From an uncultured Acholeplasmataceae bacterium (GTDB taxonomy: Bacteria > Bacillota_I > Bacilli_A > Acholeplasmatales > Acholeplasmataceae), in the NCBI GenBank assembly GCA_937983315.1, contig CALKAH010000383.1, positions 1-5,466 on the forward strand: a DNA stretch of 5,466 bases. Reading direction: 5' to 3'. The position numbers were made by a program, and so were the translations under genes. This document shows, piece by piece, positions 1-5,466 of the stretch. The notes below the pieces were generated by a model. The model did no database searches, had not been told where the DNA came from, and saw only the letters and a list, made by a program, of their open reading frames with translations. Position 1 is the first letter of the stretch; every line of letters starts with the position of its first letter.

Positions 1-45
1 CCACCGAGATCTACACTCTTTCCCTACACGACGCTCTTCCGATCT
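1..45 (+). other. Illumina TruSeq P5-side adapter remnant (artefact)
   Basis: This segment matches the inner 45 bases of the Illumina TruSeq universal adapter and ends in the read-1 priming motif CGCTCTTCCGATCT. Genomic sequence starts at 46. It is not biology and should be trimmed. The same 45 bases occur in reverse complement at the right end. Confidence 0.98.
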
Positions 46-51
46 TAAAAA

Positions 52-1302
52 CTATTTGTTCATAAATGCTTCGATATCTTTAACTTCTTTAATAATACCT
101 TTGGATAAGTTGATGTTTCCACCATGTTTGACGACAATATCATCTTCAATACGAATTCCAATGCCTTCTTCTGCAATGTATAATCCAGGTTCTACGGTGA
201 TCACAGCACCTTCAGGGATGGGTTTTGCATAATTACCCACATCATGGACATCAAGACCAAGATAATGACCTAGACTGTGATAGTAATATTTGGTAATCTC
301 AGCATCTTCTTTAATTAAACCTAACTTCTTGGCACCTTCAGTGAGAAGCATCTTCCCATAATCGTTATATTCTTTTAACGTCATGCTAGGTTTCAAATAC
401 TCAATTGCTTTTTTATTAACTTCTAAGACGGTTTCATAGACTTCCTTTTGGCGTTTTGTAAACTTTCCTGATGCAGGATATGTTCGTGTGATATCAGAAC
501 AATAATGATTCGAAAAACATCCTAAGTCAAAAAGAACGAGTGAATTGGGTTCGATTGCTGATGCATTATCACGGTAATGAAGGACAGTTGCATTTTTACC
601 GGATGCTGCTATGGTTCCAAATGAGGGTGAGGTACGATGAAGATTTAAGACATAATTGTATTCAGCTTCGACTTGGAATTCATAACGACCTTCTTTTAAG
701 TTCGACATGATACGATCAAGACCAACTTTGGTAATCGCAACCGCTTTTTTCATCTCTTCAATCTCAGAAGGATCTTTGATGGTTCTAAGTTCTGCTAAAA
801 TCATTTGATTCGTCTTAAGTTGAACATAAGGATAAAGTTCTTTAAGCTTTTGAGCATAGGTGATGGATACTGTAGGAGGAACTTTCTCATTTAAGCGCTC
901 TAAATCCATATAAATCGTATCGATCGCACCAAATAAAGCTCGACGTGTGGTGGATAGCATTTGGGCTAAAAATGTGTCTAATGTTTCAATATCGCGAACA
1001 TTTTCAACATCGATCTTCGCTTTTTCCGCTGCTTCTTCAAAGGTCAATCCTGCACCATCCCATAAAGCTTTAATGGGATCAATCTTCTCGATAAAAAGGA
1101 AAGATTTAACCTGGTTTGCTCCTTTAGCAATCACTAAAACCACATGTTCTTGATCGATTCCAGTTAAGTAAAAGAAGTTGCGATTAACGGTAAAAGGATA
1201 AAATTCGTCTGCTGTTCGGATGGGTGCATGACCTGAAAAAAACAGGGATATACTTTGATCTTGAACAGCTTCAGCGTAGCGTGAACGTCTTTGTTCTATC
1301 AT
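52..1302 (-). CDS. pepP: Xaa-Pro aminopeptidase (aminopeptidase P, M24B family)
   Basis: Cytosolic metallopeptidase of 416 residues that removes the N-terminal residue from peptides whose second residue is proline. Seen in the sequence: an aminopeptidase P N-terminal domain (about residues 1-130, with the motif NFFYLTG) and a C-terminal pita-bread catalytic domain (about 175-400). The five expected metal ligands are D259 (VLFDLG), D270 (CSDITRTYP), H346 (SLGHYLGLDVHD), E371 (VEPGLYI) and E386 (GIRIEDD). H242 (LHYRDN) and H353 are the conserved catalytic-site histidines. The D259-D270 spacing and H242 match the E. coli enzyme (known D260, D271, H243), so it should be active. Length is close to the family's usual 420-440. 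The ATG at 1302 was chosen because AGAGGAG lies 6 bases upstream; a start 9 codons earlier would overlap the end of the preceding gene and has no ribosome site. It begins 13 bases after the phosphoglucomutase stop, so the two are probably co-transcribed. The stop is TAG at 52-54, six bases from the adapter, so any terminator is lost. It probably serves general peptide turnover; a specific link to the upstream gene is not evident. Confidence 0.95.
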   Translation of the reverse strand: MIEQRRSRYAEAVQDQSISLFFSGHAPIRTADEFYPFTVNRNFFYLTGIDQEHVVLVIAKGANQVKSFLFIEKIDPIKALWDGAGLTFEEAAEKAKIDVENVRDIETLDTFLAQMLSTTRRALFGAIDTIYMDLERLNEKVPPTVSITYAQKLKELYPYVQLKTNQMILAELRTIKDPSEIEEMKKAVAITKVGLDRIMSNLKEGRYEFQVEAEYNYVLNLHRTSPSFGTIAASGKNATVLHYRDNASAIEPNSLVLFDLGCFSNHYCSDITRTYPASGKFTKRQKEVYETVLEVNKKAIEYLKPSMTLKEYNDYGKMLLTEGAKKLGLIKEDAEITKYYYHSLGHYLGLDVHDVGNYAKPIPEGAVITVEPGLYIAEEGIGIRIEDDIVVKHGGNINLSKGIIKEVKDIEAFMNK

Positions 1303-1308
1303 GATATT

Positions 1309-1315
1309 CTCCTCT
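1309..1315 (-). promoter_or_regulatory. Ribosome binding site of pepP
   Basis: AGAGGAG on the minus strand, 6 bases before the ATG at 1302-1300 and lying between the upstream stop codon and this start. It decides the start: the in-frame ATG nine codons earlier has no such site. Confidence 0.85.
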
Positions 1316-2980
1316 CTAAATGGCTTCAATTTCTTTCATGAGTTGCTTCACTAAGCCATCAACAAATGCTTTTGCTTCTTCCATGGATTTGCCAATCGTC
1401 TGGAAGTATATTTTAATTTTAGGTTCAGTGCCACTAGGTCTAAAGACAATCCATGTGTGGTCTTGATAGTAATATTTGAGAACGTTTGATTGGGGTAGAT
1501 CGAGTTTTTCTACCGTACCATCCGCAATCTTAATGCCTTTATCATAGTCATCATAACTCATTAAATACTTACCATAAATGACAGGTGGGTATTCTCTAAA
1601 ATGAGCCATAACGTGTTGAATCTTTTGTAACCCTGATAATCCAGGTAACGTAATCGATTTGGTGTATTCATAATAATAGCCATAAGCTTGATAAATGTGA
1701 TGCATGTAATCGACTAATGTCATGCCCATATGACTCATGTGGTTTGCGATTTCTGCGAGCAACAAACACGCTTGAACGGCATCTTTATCGCGGACAACAT
1801 CACTGATCAAGCTACCATAGGATTCCTCACAACCAAAAAGATACGTTGTTTTATATTTGTTTTGTTCTGCTTTTTCACCGATAAACTTAAATCCAGTGAG
1901 TGTCGATGTTGATTTGACACCAAATGAAGTCGCGATATCATCGATGAGATCGGTTGTGACAATCGTTTTGTACACCATACCATTGGATGGTAATAAGTCC
2001 TTTTTACGTCGTTCTGCAAGAATGTAATAGAGTTCAAGTGCAGCAGTTTGATTTCCCGTTAAAAGATGATAGGATCCTTCATGTTTGACTGCAATTCCTA
2101 AGCGGTCTGCATCAGGATCAGTCAACATGATTAAATCAGCATCGATTTCTTGAGCATACTTGATCGCACCTTCATAGGCACTTTCTTCTTCAGGATTTGA
2201 TGATTTCGTTTGACTGAAATTAGGATCGACTTCCATTTGAGATTGAAGGGGATAGACGTGATGACCGATTTTCTTCAGTAAATCAGGAATCACGGTTCCT
2301 CCAGTCCCATGGAGTGGTGAGTAAACAATCTTGATCTTCGGTGCTTTGGGTGAGAGTTGAATCTTTTCAACTTCATGGAGATAAATCTGATCAAATGACT
2401 GATCGATTGTATGAATGAGATCATTATCCAAGACATCAATTTCAAATGGGTTTTCCACGTGGTTAATCTCTTCTAAGATGCGTTCAGCAGTCTCAAGGTT
2501 TACTTGAGCTCCTGTTGCATCGTAGACTTTATAGCCATTATATTCTTTGGGATTATGTGAAGCGGTGATCATGATGCCACCGGAGCACTTAAAGTGTCTC
2601 ACCGCAAAGGATAACATCGGTGTAGGTCTTAATTCATGAAAAAGATAAGTGGGAATACCTTCAGCAGCAAGAACCATCGCAGCTTCTTTGGCAAAATTCT
2701 TTGAATAATGACGGTTATCAAAACTGATGGCTACACCACCTTTTAGTTTAGCTTGTTTCAAGTAGCGTGCAAAGCCTAAAGATGCTTTACGGATGGTATA
2801 AACGTTCACACGATTGGTGCCAACACCCATCAACCCGCGAAGTCCACCGGTTCCAAACGCTAAATCACTGTGGAACACTTCTTGGATCTGTTCTTCATTT
2901 AAAGCGATGAGTTCATTGAGCAACTTCGGATCCATGTTCTTTTGGTTCATCCAAAATTCGTATTTTTTCACGTATGACAT
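1316..2980 (-). CDS. Phosphoglucomutase / phosphomannomutase (alpha-D-phosphohexomutase family)
   Basis: Cytosolic enzyme of 554 residues that interconverts hexose 1- and 6-phosphates (glucose and possibly mannose), linking glycolysis to sugar-nucleotide, glycolipid and polysaccharide synthesis. All family motifs are present and in order: FGTGGLRG (42-49); the active-site phosphoserine loop TASHNP with S141; the Mg-binding loop DPDADR (288-293); the sugar-recognition loop EESYG (385-389); and the phosphate-binding loop RPSGTEPK (514-521) in the C-terminal domain. The length and the EESYG loop resemble Bacillus PgcA-type phosphoglucomutases (about 580 residues) more than the roughly 450-residue GlmM or ManB types. 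Preference for glucose over mannose is inferred, so no symbol is given; pgcA would be the nearest name. The ATG at 2980 was chosen because AAAGGAAG lies 7 bases upstream. Upstream in-frame ATGs near 2998-3007 lack a ribosome site and fall at or next to the predicted transcription start. It is first in a likely two-gene unit with pepP, behind its own promoter. Stop is TAG. Confidence 0.94.
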   Translation of the reverse strand: MSYVKKYEFWMNQKNMDPKLLNELIALNEEQIQEVFHSDLAFGTGGLRGLMGVGTNRVNVYTIRKASLGFARYLKQAKLKGGVAISFDNRHYSKNFAKEAAMVLAAEGIPTYLFHELRPTPMLSFAVRHFKCSGGIMITASHNPKEYNGYKVYDATGAQVNLETAERILEEINHVENPFEIDVLDNDLIHTIDQSFDQIYLHEVEKIQLSPKAPKIKIVYSPLHGTGGTVIPDLLKKIGHHVYPLQSQMEVDPNFSQTKSSNPEEESAYEGAIKYAQEIDADLIMLTDPDADRLGIAVKHEGSYHLLTGNQTAALELYYILAERRKKDLLPSNGMVYKTIVTTDLIDDIATSFGVKSTSTLTGFKFIGEKAEQNKYKTTYLFGCEESYGSLISDVVRDKDAVQACLLLAEIANHMSHMGMTLVDYMHHIYQAYGYYYEYTKSITLPGLSGLQKIQHVMAHFREYPPVIYGKYLMSYDDYDKGIKIADGTVEKLDLPQSNVLKYYYQDHTWIVFRPSGTEPKIKIYFQTIGKSMEEAKAFVDGLVKQLMKEIEAI

Positions 2981-2987
2981 CGTACGA

Positions 2988-2995
2988 CTTCCTTT
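2988..2995 (-). promoter_or_regulatory. Ribosome binding site of the phosphohexomutase gene
   Basis: AAAGGAAG on the minus strand, 7 bases before the ATG at 2980-2978. It supports this start over three upstream in-frame ATG codons that have no such site. Confidence 0.8.
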
Positions 2996-3012
2996 CATGT
3001 TCATCATGGTCT

Positions 3013-3021
3013 ATTATATCA
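3013..3021 (-). promoter_or_regulatory. Extended -10 promoter for the phosphohexomutase-pepP unit
   Basis: The minus strand reads TGATATAAT: a perfect TATAAT (-10) preceded by TGn, the extended -10 element of sigma-A promoters. No good -35 hexamer lies 16-18 bases upstream, where the preceding terminator hairpin sits; extended -10 promoters can work without one. Transcription would start near 3007, giving a leader of about 27 bases that holds the ribosome site. The T at 3021 is also the last base of the terminator's T run. Confidence 0.7.
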
Positions 3022-3045
3022 AAAAAAACAGCCAATTCATTGGCT
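3021..3045 (-). terminator. Rho-independent terminator after coaX
   Basis: On the minus strand, 9 bases after the coaX stop, AGCCAA and TTGGCT form a 6-bp stem (arms 3040-3045 and 3030-3035) with a 4-base loop TGAA, followed by G and eight T residues (3028-3021). This is a classic intrinsic terminator, though the stem is short and only half GC. It separates the coaX unit from the downstream phosphohexomutase gene. Confidence 0.8.
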
Positions 3046-3053
3046 ATTTTCAT

Positions 3054-3806
3054 TTATTTCGTATTTCGATTAAAGATGTGAAGGAGTCCTTTTAAAACAA
3101 GGTCAGGATCACGTGTTAAGGGATGTTTGCACAGTGGAGCAATCGTTTGTGATAAACCACCGGTTAAAATGACGTGGAAATCTTCTTTGACTTCATCTCT
3201 AATCCGTTCAATCAACCCATCAACTTGTGCTGCGACACCATAGGTGACACCACTTTGCATACAGCTAATCGTATTCGTTCCAAGCACTTTTTTAGGGATT
3301 TCGATATCGATATCAGGGAGAAGAGCGGTATTTCCAACGAGAGCTTTGATGGAAATAGCAACACCTGGGGTGATGATCACACCTAAAATCGTTTTGTTTT
3401 TAACGTAAATGTATTTAATCGCTGTACCAAGGTCAACAACAAGGGTTGGCATATCTTCTTCTTCAATCGCAACCGCATCACAAATCAAATCAGCACCAAC
3501 TTCTCTTGGATGGTCAGTTTTAACATTAAGACCTGTTTTGACACCCGGTCCAACAATGAGTGGTTCTATCTTAAAATGCTTTTCAGCGATTTCTTTCAGT
3601 TTTTCAGTAATTCTTGGAACAACAGAAGAGATGGCAATCGCGTGAATATCTTTGACTGGAATTAAGCTTCTCATTTGAATCCAGTATTCATCAGCTGTTT
3701 TTTGAACTTCTGTGTTCAAACGATAGGTTTCAAGAATGGATGTTCCATCTGAAATGCCCATACCTACAGTTGTATTTCCAACATCATAAAGTAAGATCAC
3801 GCACAT
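3054..3806 (-). CDS. coaX: Type III pantothenate kinase
   Basis: Phosphorylates pantothenate (vitamin B5) to 4'-phosphopantothenate with ATP, the first step of coenzyme A synthesis, in the cytosol. The 250-residue protein has the expected ASKHA-fold CoaX layout: phosphate loop DVGNT (8-12), SSVVP (60-64), the substrate segment HPREVGAD (99-106) with catalytic Asp D106, the second ATP-site motif DLGTA (125-129), then ITPGVAIS, LGTNT and QSGVTYG in the middle, and TGGLS (215-219) near the end. Length is typical (about 250-260). Known for this type: it is dimeric, needs a monovalent cation and is not feedback-inhibited by CoA. Two positions depart from the usual motifs: GADL for GADR (L107) and GTAIK for GTATT (K131). 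The ATG at 3806 was preferred over the GTG just before it because the GAAAGG site then sits 6 bases away instead of 3. It begins 15 bases after the ECF transporter gene stop, so the two form an operon, closed by the terminator at 3021-3045. Confidence 0.94.
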   Translation of the reverse strand: MCVILLYDVGNTTVGMGISDGTSILETYRLNTEVQKTADEYWIQMRSLIPVKDIHAIAISSVVPRITEKLKEIAEKHFKIEPLIVGPGVKTGLNVKTDHPREVGADLICDAVAIEEEDMPTLVVDLGTAIKYIYVKNKTILGVIITPGVAISIKALVGNTALLPDIDIEIPKKVLGTNTISCMQSGVTYGVAAQVDGLIERIRDEVKEDFHVILTGGLSQTIAPLCKHPLTRDPDLVLKGLLHIFNRNTK

Positions 3807-3812
3807 CACTTG

Positions 3813-3818
3813 CCTTTC
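3813..3818 (-). promoter_or_regulatory. Ribosome binding site of coaX
   Basis: GAAAGG on the minus strand, in the 15-base gap after the upstream stop codon. Spacing is 6 bases to the ATG at 3806 but only 3 to the overlapping GTG at 3809, which favours the ATG. It is weaker than the other ribosome sites in the window. Confidence 0.65.
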
Positions 3819-3821
3819 TTT

Positions 3822-4589
3822 TTAAGCGTTTTGTTTTCTAAAGTTTTGTAGTGCAATTAAAATCGGTGTACCAATGACCGCTGCAAAGATTGCTTCAATG
3901 AGTCCATTGGTGAGTGCTATCGTGAAAATCGTTCCAATCACTGAACGATCAGGGAAAATACCTTCAATCAGTGCGGTTGAAAAAATACCTAATGCTGAAA
4001 GCACGATCAGTGAATGAACAAGTGTTCCTAAGATGAGTGAGGAAGGTAGGTAGACATTGGTTTTATCTTTCTTGTTAATAAATGCAAAGTATAAGGTCAC
4101 AAAGATTAAACCAAGAAGAAGTGCAACAGGTGCTAACCAACCCATCGACCAGCCCACCCAGTTTGAAAGTGCGTTCGCTGCATAATAAAGCCCAAATAAG
4201 GTAATGGAAGTCACGATGCCAAAGGTGATGACATCACCATATTTGAACTTTGCATTGATCCATTTTAGACCATCAAAAATATAGGATGCTGCAAGGGCAA
4301 ATAATATACGTGGTAAGACTGAAACAAGCGGATTTTGGAATGCAAAATCAAGAGGTCCAGTTGGAATAAAGGAACGAATCATCGATGCAAGACCGAAAAC
4401 AAGACCTAAAAGTGCACCATATTTTCTGGGCATCAAAAAAACGCCAATCAAGACTGGAATGTGTAAAAGGGTCACACTCGCAAGAGGCGCTAACGTAATA
4501 AAACCGACTTGAGGTACAACGGTCATCAGCACAATAATCGCTGAAAAGATACCTGTTAAACCTAAATAGTAAACATCATTTCTCTTCAT
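3822..4589 (-). CDS. ECF transporter S component, probably for pantothenate (PanT-like)
   Basis: Integral membrane protein of 255 residues, very hydrophobic, with about seven or eight apolar segments (near 9-27, 32-51, 58-72, 88-104, 120-138, 150-170, 183-205, 218-242). Features typical of S (substrate-binding) components of energy-coupling factor vitamin transporters are a small-residue first helix (GLTGIFSAII), LLHIPVLIGVF followed by KYGALLGLVFGL, the NPLVSVLPRILF segment (86-97), and a C-terminal helix TNGLIEAIFAAVIGTPI. Such proteins bind a vitamin and rely on a shared EcfA/EcfA'/EcfT energising module. No such genes are here, so the module must be encoded elsewhere (group II arrangement). 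The substrate is inferred from context: the next gene, 15 bases downstream, is pantothenate kinase, so pantothenate is the leading guess, but sequence alone does not prove it and other vitamins remain possible. At 255 residues it is longer than the usual 180-200; the extra length is in the middle (about 110-200). The start at 4589 is backed by AAGGAG 7 bases upstream and a promoter at 4636-4664. Confidence 0.85.
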   Translation of the reverse strand: MKRNDVYYLGLTGIFSAIIVLMTVVPQVGFITLAPLASVTLLHIPVLIGVFLMPRKYGALLGLVFGLASMIRSFIPTGPLDFAFQNPLVSVLPRILFALAASYIFDGLKWINAKFKYGDVITFGIVTSITLFGLYYAANALSNWVGWSMGWLAPVALLLGLIFVTLYFAFINKKDKTNVYLPSSLILGTLVHSLIVLSALGIFSTALIEGIFPDRSVIGTIFTIALTNGLIEAIFAAVIGTPILIALQNFRKQNA

Positions 4590-4597
4590 TTTTTCTT

Positions 4598-4603
4598 CTC
4601 CTT
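4598..4603 (-). promoter_or_regulatory. Ribosome binding site of the ECF S component gene
   Basis: AAGGAG on the minus strand, 7 bases before the ATG at 4589-4587. It is a strong consensus site and fixes the start. Confidence 0.85.
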
Positions 4604-4635
4604 TTTAGGCCACATAGGGTCCCATAAGTACTTTC

Positions 4636-4664
4636 ATTATAGTCCAATTTTTTTATAATTTCAA
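4636..4664 (-). promoter_or_regulatory. Sigma-A-type promoter of the ECF S component-coaX operon
   Basis: On the minus strand TTGAAA (-35, at 4659-4664) and TATAAT (-10, at 4636-4641) are separated by exactly 17 bases of A/T-rich spacer. Transcription would start near 4629, giving a leader of about 40 bases, too short for a riboswitch. It lies just downstream of the reductase terminator, so the two-gene operon is independently transcribed. Confidence 0.85.
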
Positions 4665-4676
4665 TAAGAAAACATG

Positions 4677-4702
4677 AAAAAGAAAAACCTGCACGGCAGG
4701 TT
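4677..4702 (-). terminator. Rho-independent terminator after the aldo/keto reductase gene
   Basis: On the minus strand AACCTGC and GCAGGTT form a 7-bp stem around the 3-base loop CGT, starting within the TAA stop codon, followed by TTTTTCTTTTT. GC-rich core plus T run make a good intrinsic terminator for the reductase gene. Confidence 0.85.
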
Positions 4703-5421
4703 ATTCTGTATAGGGTCCCCAAGGACTATTATCGGGATCGGTATAAACGCGCTTTCCTCGGTTCAGTTCATTGATGGTTTTGATATCTTCTTCACTAAGG
4801 GAAAGTTTAAGTGCACCAAAGTTTTCTTCAATCCGTGATGGCGTCACCGATTTTGGAATCATGATCACATTTCGATGGAGTCCCCAACTGATGATCACCT
4901 GGGCAATCGTTGCATGATACTTATCTGCTATTTTTTGTAAACCTTCTTGCCAAATGCCTTCAAAGACACCGCCTTTCATCAGTGGACCATAGGATTCAAT
5001 TTGAATACCTGCATGGTTGAGATATCGTTGAAGGGGGATTTGTGCAAGACCTGGATGAAGTTCAACCTGATCAACCATCGGTTTGATGGTTGCTGTTTCC
5101 ATGAGGTCTTCGATGTGATGACGTTGAAAGTTTGAGACACCAATCGCACGAACTTTCTTCTCTTTGTATAGTTCTTCAAAAAGAGCCCATGTCTGTTGAT
5201 TGATCGTCTTATCAGGATTTGGCCAGTGAATCAGATATAAATCCACATAATCTGTCTTTAATTTTTGAAGTGATTCTTCAAATTGAAGACGCATTTTTTC
5301 AGGGGTCGAATGACCACGTTGTTTCGTGGTAATAAAGATCTCACTTCTCTTGATACCAGATGCAACAATCGCATCACCCACAGAACCTTCATTTCGATAC
5401 ATTTGAGCGGTATCAATATGA
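4701..5421 (-). CDS. Aldo/keto reductase, N-terminus missing at contig edge
   Basis: NADPH-dependent carbonyl reductase of the AKR superfamily (cytosolic TIM barrel), most like the prokaryotic AKR5 / 2,5-diketo-D-gluconate reductase-type group; the true substrate cannot be told. 239 residues are visible, counting from the first codon after the adapter. The reading frame continues upstream of the first ATG (5402) as HIDTAQ, which joins MYRNEG to give the canonical HIDTA..Y.NE motif, so that ATG is internal and the gene is 5'-truncated. About 45 residues, including the first barrel strands, are missing. All four catalytic residues are visible: D3, Y8, K33 (FITTK) and H65 (YLIHWP). Also present are the family signature near 57-67, GVSNF (94-98), YGPLMKGG (144-151) and the cofactor-phosphate motif IPKS..P.RIEENF (188-201). 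The C-terminus ends WGPYTE with stop TAA, inside the first bases of its terminator. The real start, promoter and upstream neighbour lie outside the contig. Confidence 0.92.
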
Positions 5422-5466
5422 AGATCGGAAGAGCGTCGTGTAGGGAAAGAGTGTAGATCTCGGTGG
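5422..5466 (-). other. Illumina TruSeq P5-side adapter remnant (artefact)
   Basis: Begins AGATCGGAAGAGCGTCGTGT, the read-2 read-through adapter, and is the exact reverse complement of positions 1-45. It replaces the 5' end of the reductase gene. Read on the minus strand in the gene's frame it has no stop codon, so a gene caller would extend the protein into it. Confidence 0.98.

Noticed and set aside
1..45. Terminal inverted repeat of a transposon or linear plasmid, paired with 5422-5466
   Set aside because: The sequence is a known Illumina adapter, and the interior holds only housekeeping genes with no transposase or replication gene.
947..1153. Plus-strand open frame of 68 codons inside pepP
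   Set aside because: It is fully antisense to conserved coding sequence, and its Ser-rich translation fits the reverse of ordinary codons.
2814..3095. Plus-strand open frame of 93 codons across the phosphohexomutase start and the intergenic gap
   Set aside because: It lies antisense to a well-supported gene, its promoter and a terminator, and its composition looks like an antisense shadow with no recognisable domain.
4590..4629. Riboswitch in the leader of the vitamin transporter gene
   Set aside because: The predicted leader is only about 40 bases, mostly taken up by the ribosome site, with no stable structure or known aptamer motif.
4614..4719. Ten-base direct repeat ATAGGGTCCC at 4614-4623 and 4710-4719, as a possible operator pair
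   Set aside because: One copy lies inside the reductase C-terminal codons, and about a dozen 10-base matches are expected by chance in a window this size. It has only weak symmetry.
4701..5402. Complete aldo/keto reductase starting at the ATG at 5402
   Set aside because: The frame continues upstream with HIDTAQ, the conserved catalytic-Asp motif, and no ribosome site precedes that ATG. The gene is truncated by the contig end.
46..5421. Mycoplasma genetic code (TGA read as tryptophan)
   Set aside because: Tryptophans checked are TGG, and all frames stay intact under the standard code with no internal TGA. However, no gene here ends in TGA, so its use as a stop is not shown directly.

Overview
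The window is a 5.4 kb stretch of bacterial chromosome (positions 46-5421) with 45 bases of Illumina TruSeq universal (P5-side) adapter left on each end, in opposite orientation. It therefore looks like a whole short-read contig rather than an excised region, and nothing outside 46-5421 is biological. All five genes lie on the minus strand and are tightly packed. The DNA is AT-rich (about 30-42% GC in lines sampled by eye). Tryptophan is read from TGG where checked, stops are TAA or TAG, and Shine-Dalgarno sequences and sigma-A-type promoters are strong. This fits a Bacillota-type organism, or a related Mollicute that kept the standard genetic code (for example an Erysipelotrichales- or Acholeplasma-like lineage). 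The lineage is an inference and cannot be fixed from this window.

Read in the direction of transcription (right to left) there are three units. (1) An aldo/keto reductase gene enters from the right edge. Its first roughly 45 codons are lost to the contig break, and it ends in its own hairpin terminator. (2) A clear promoter drives a two-gene operon: an ECF-transporter substrate-binding membrane protein, then coaX, type III pantothenate kinase. The neighbourhood suggests pantothenate uptake followed by the first step of coenzyme A synthesis. A terminator closes the unit. (3) An extended -10 promoter abuts that terminator and drives a phosphoglucomutase/phosphomannomutase gene followed 13 bases later by an Xaa-Pro aminopeptidase gene, whose stop codon lies 6 bases from the left adapter.

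All complete genes keep their family's key motifs. No mobile element, CRISPR array, RNA gene or new defence system was found. The points most worth a second look are the adapter ends (which resemble terminal inverted repeats and extend the truncated reductase with a fake peptide), the likely vitamin-salvage operon with an unusually long S component, substitutions in two CoaX motifs, and the fused terminator/promoter at 3013-3045.
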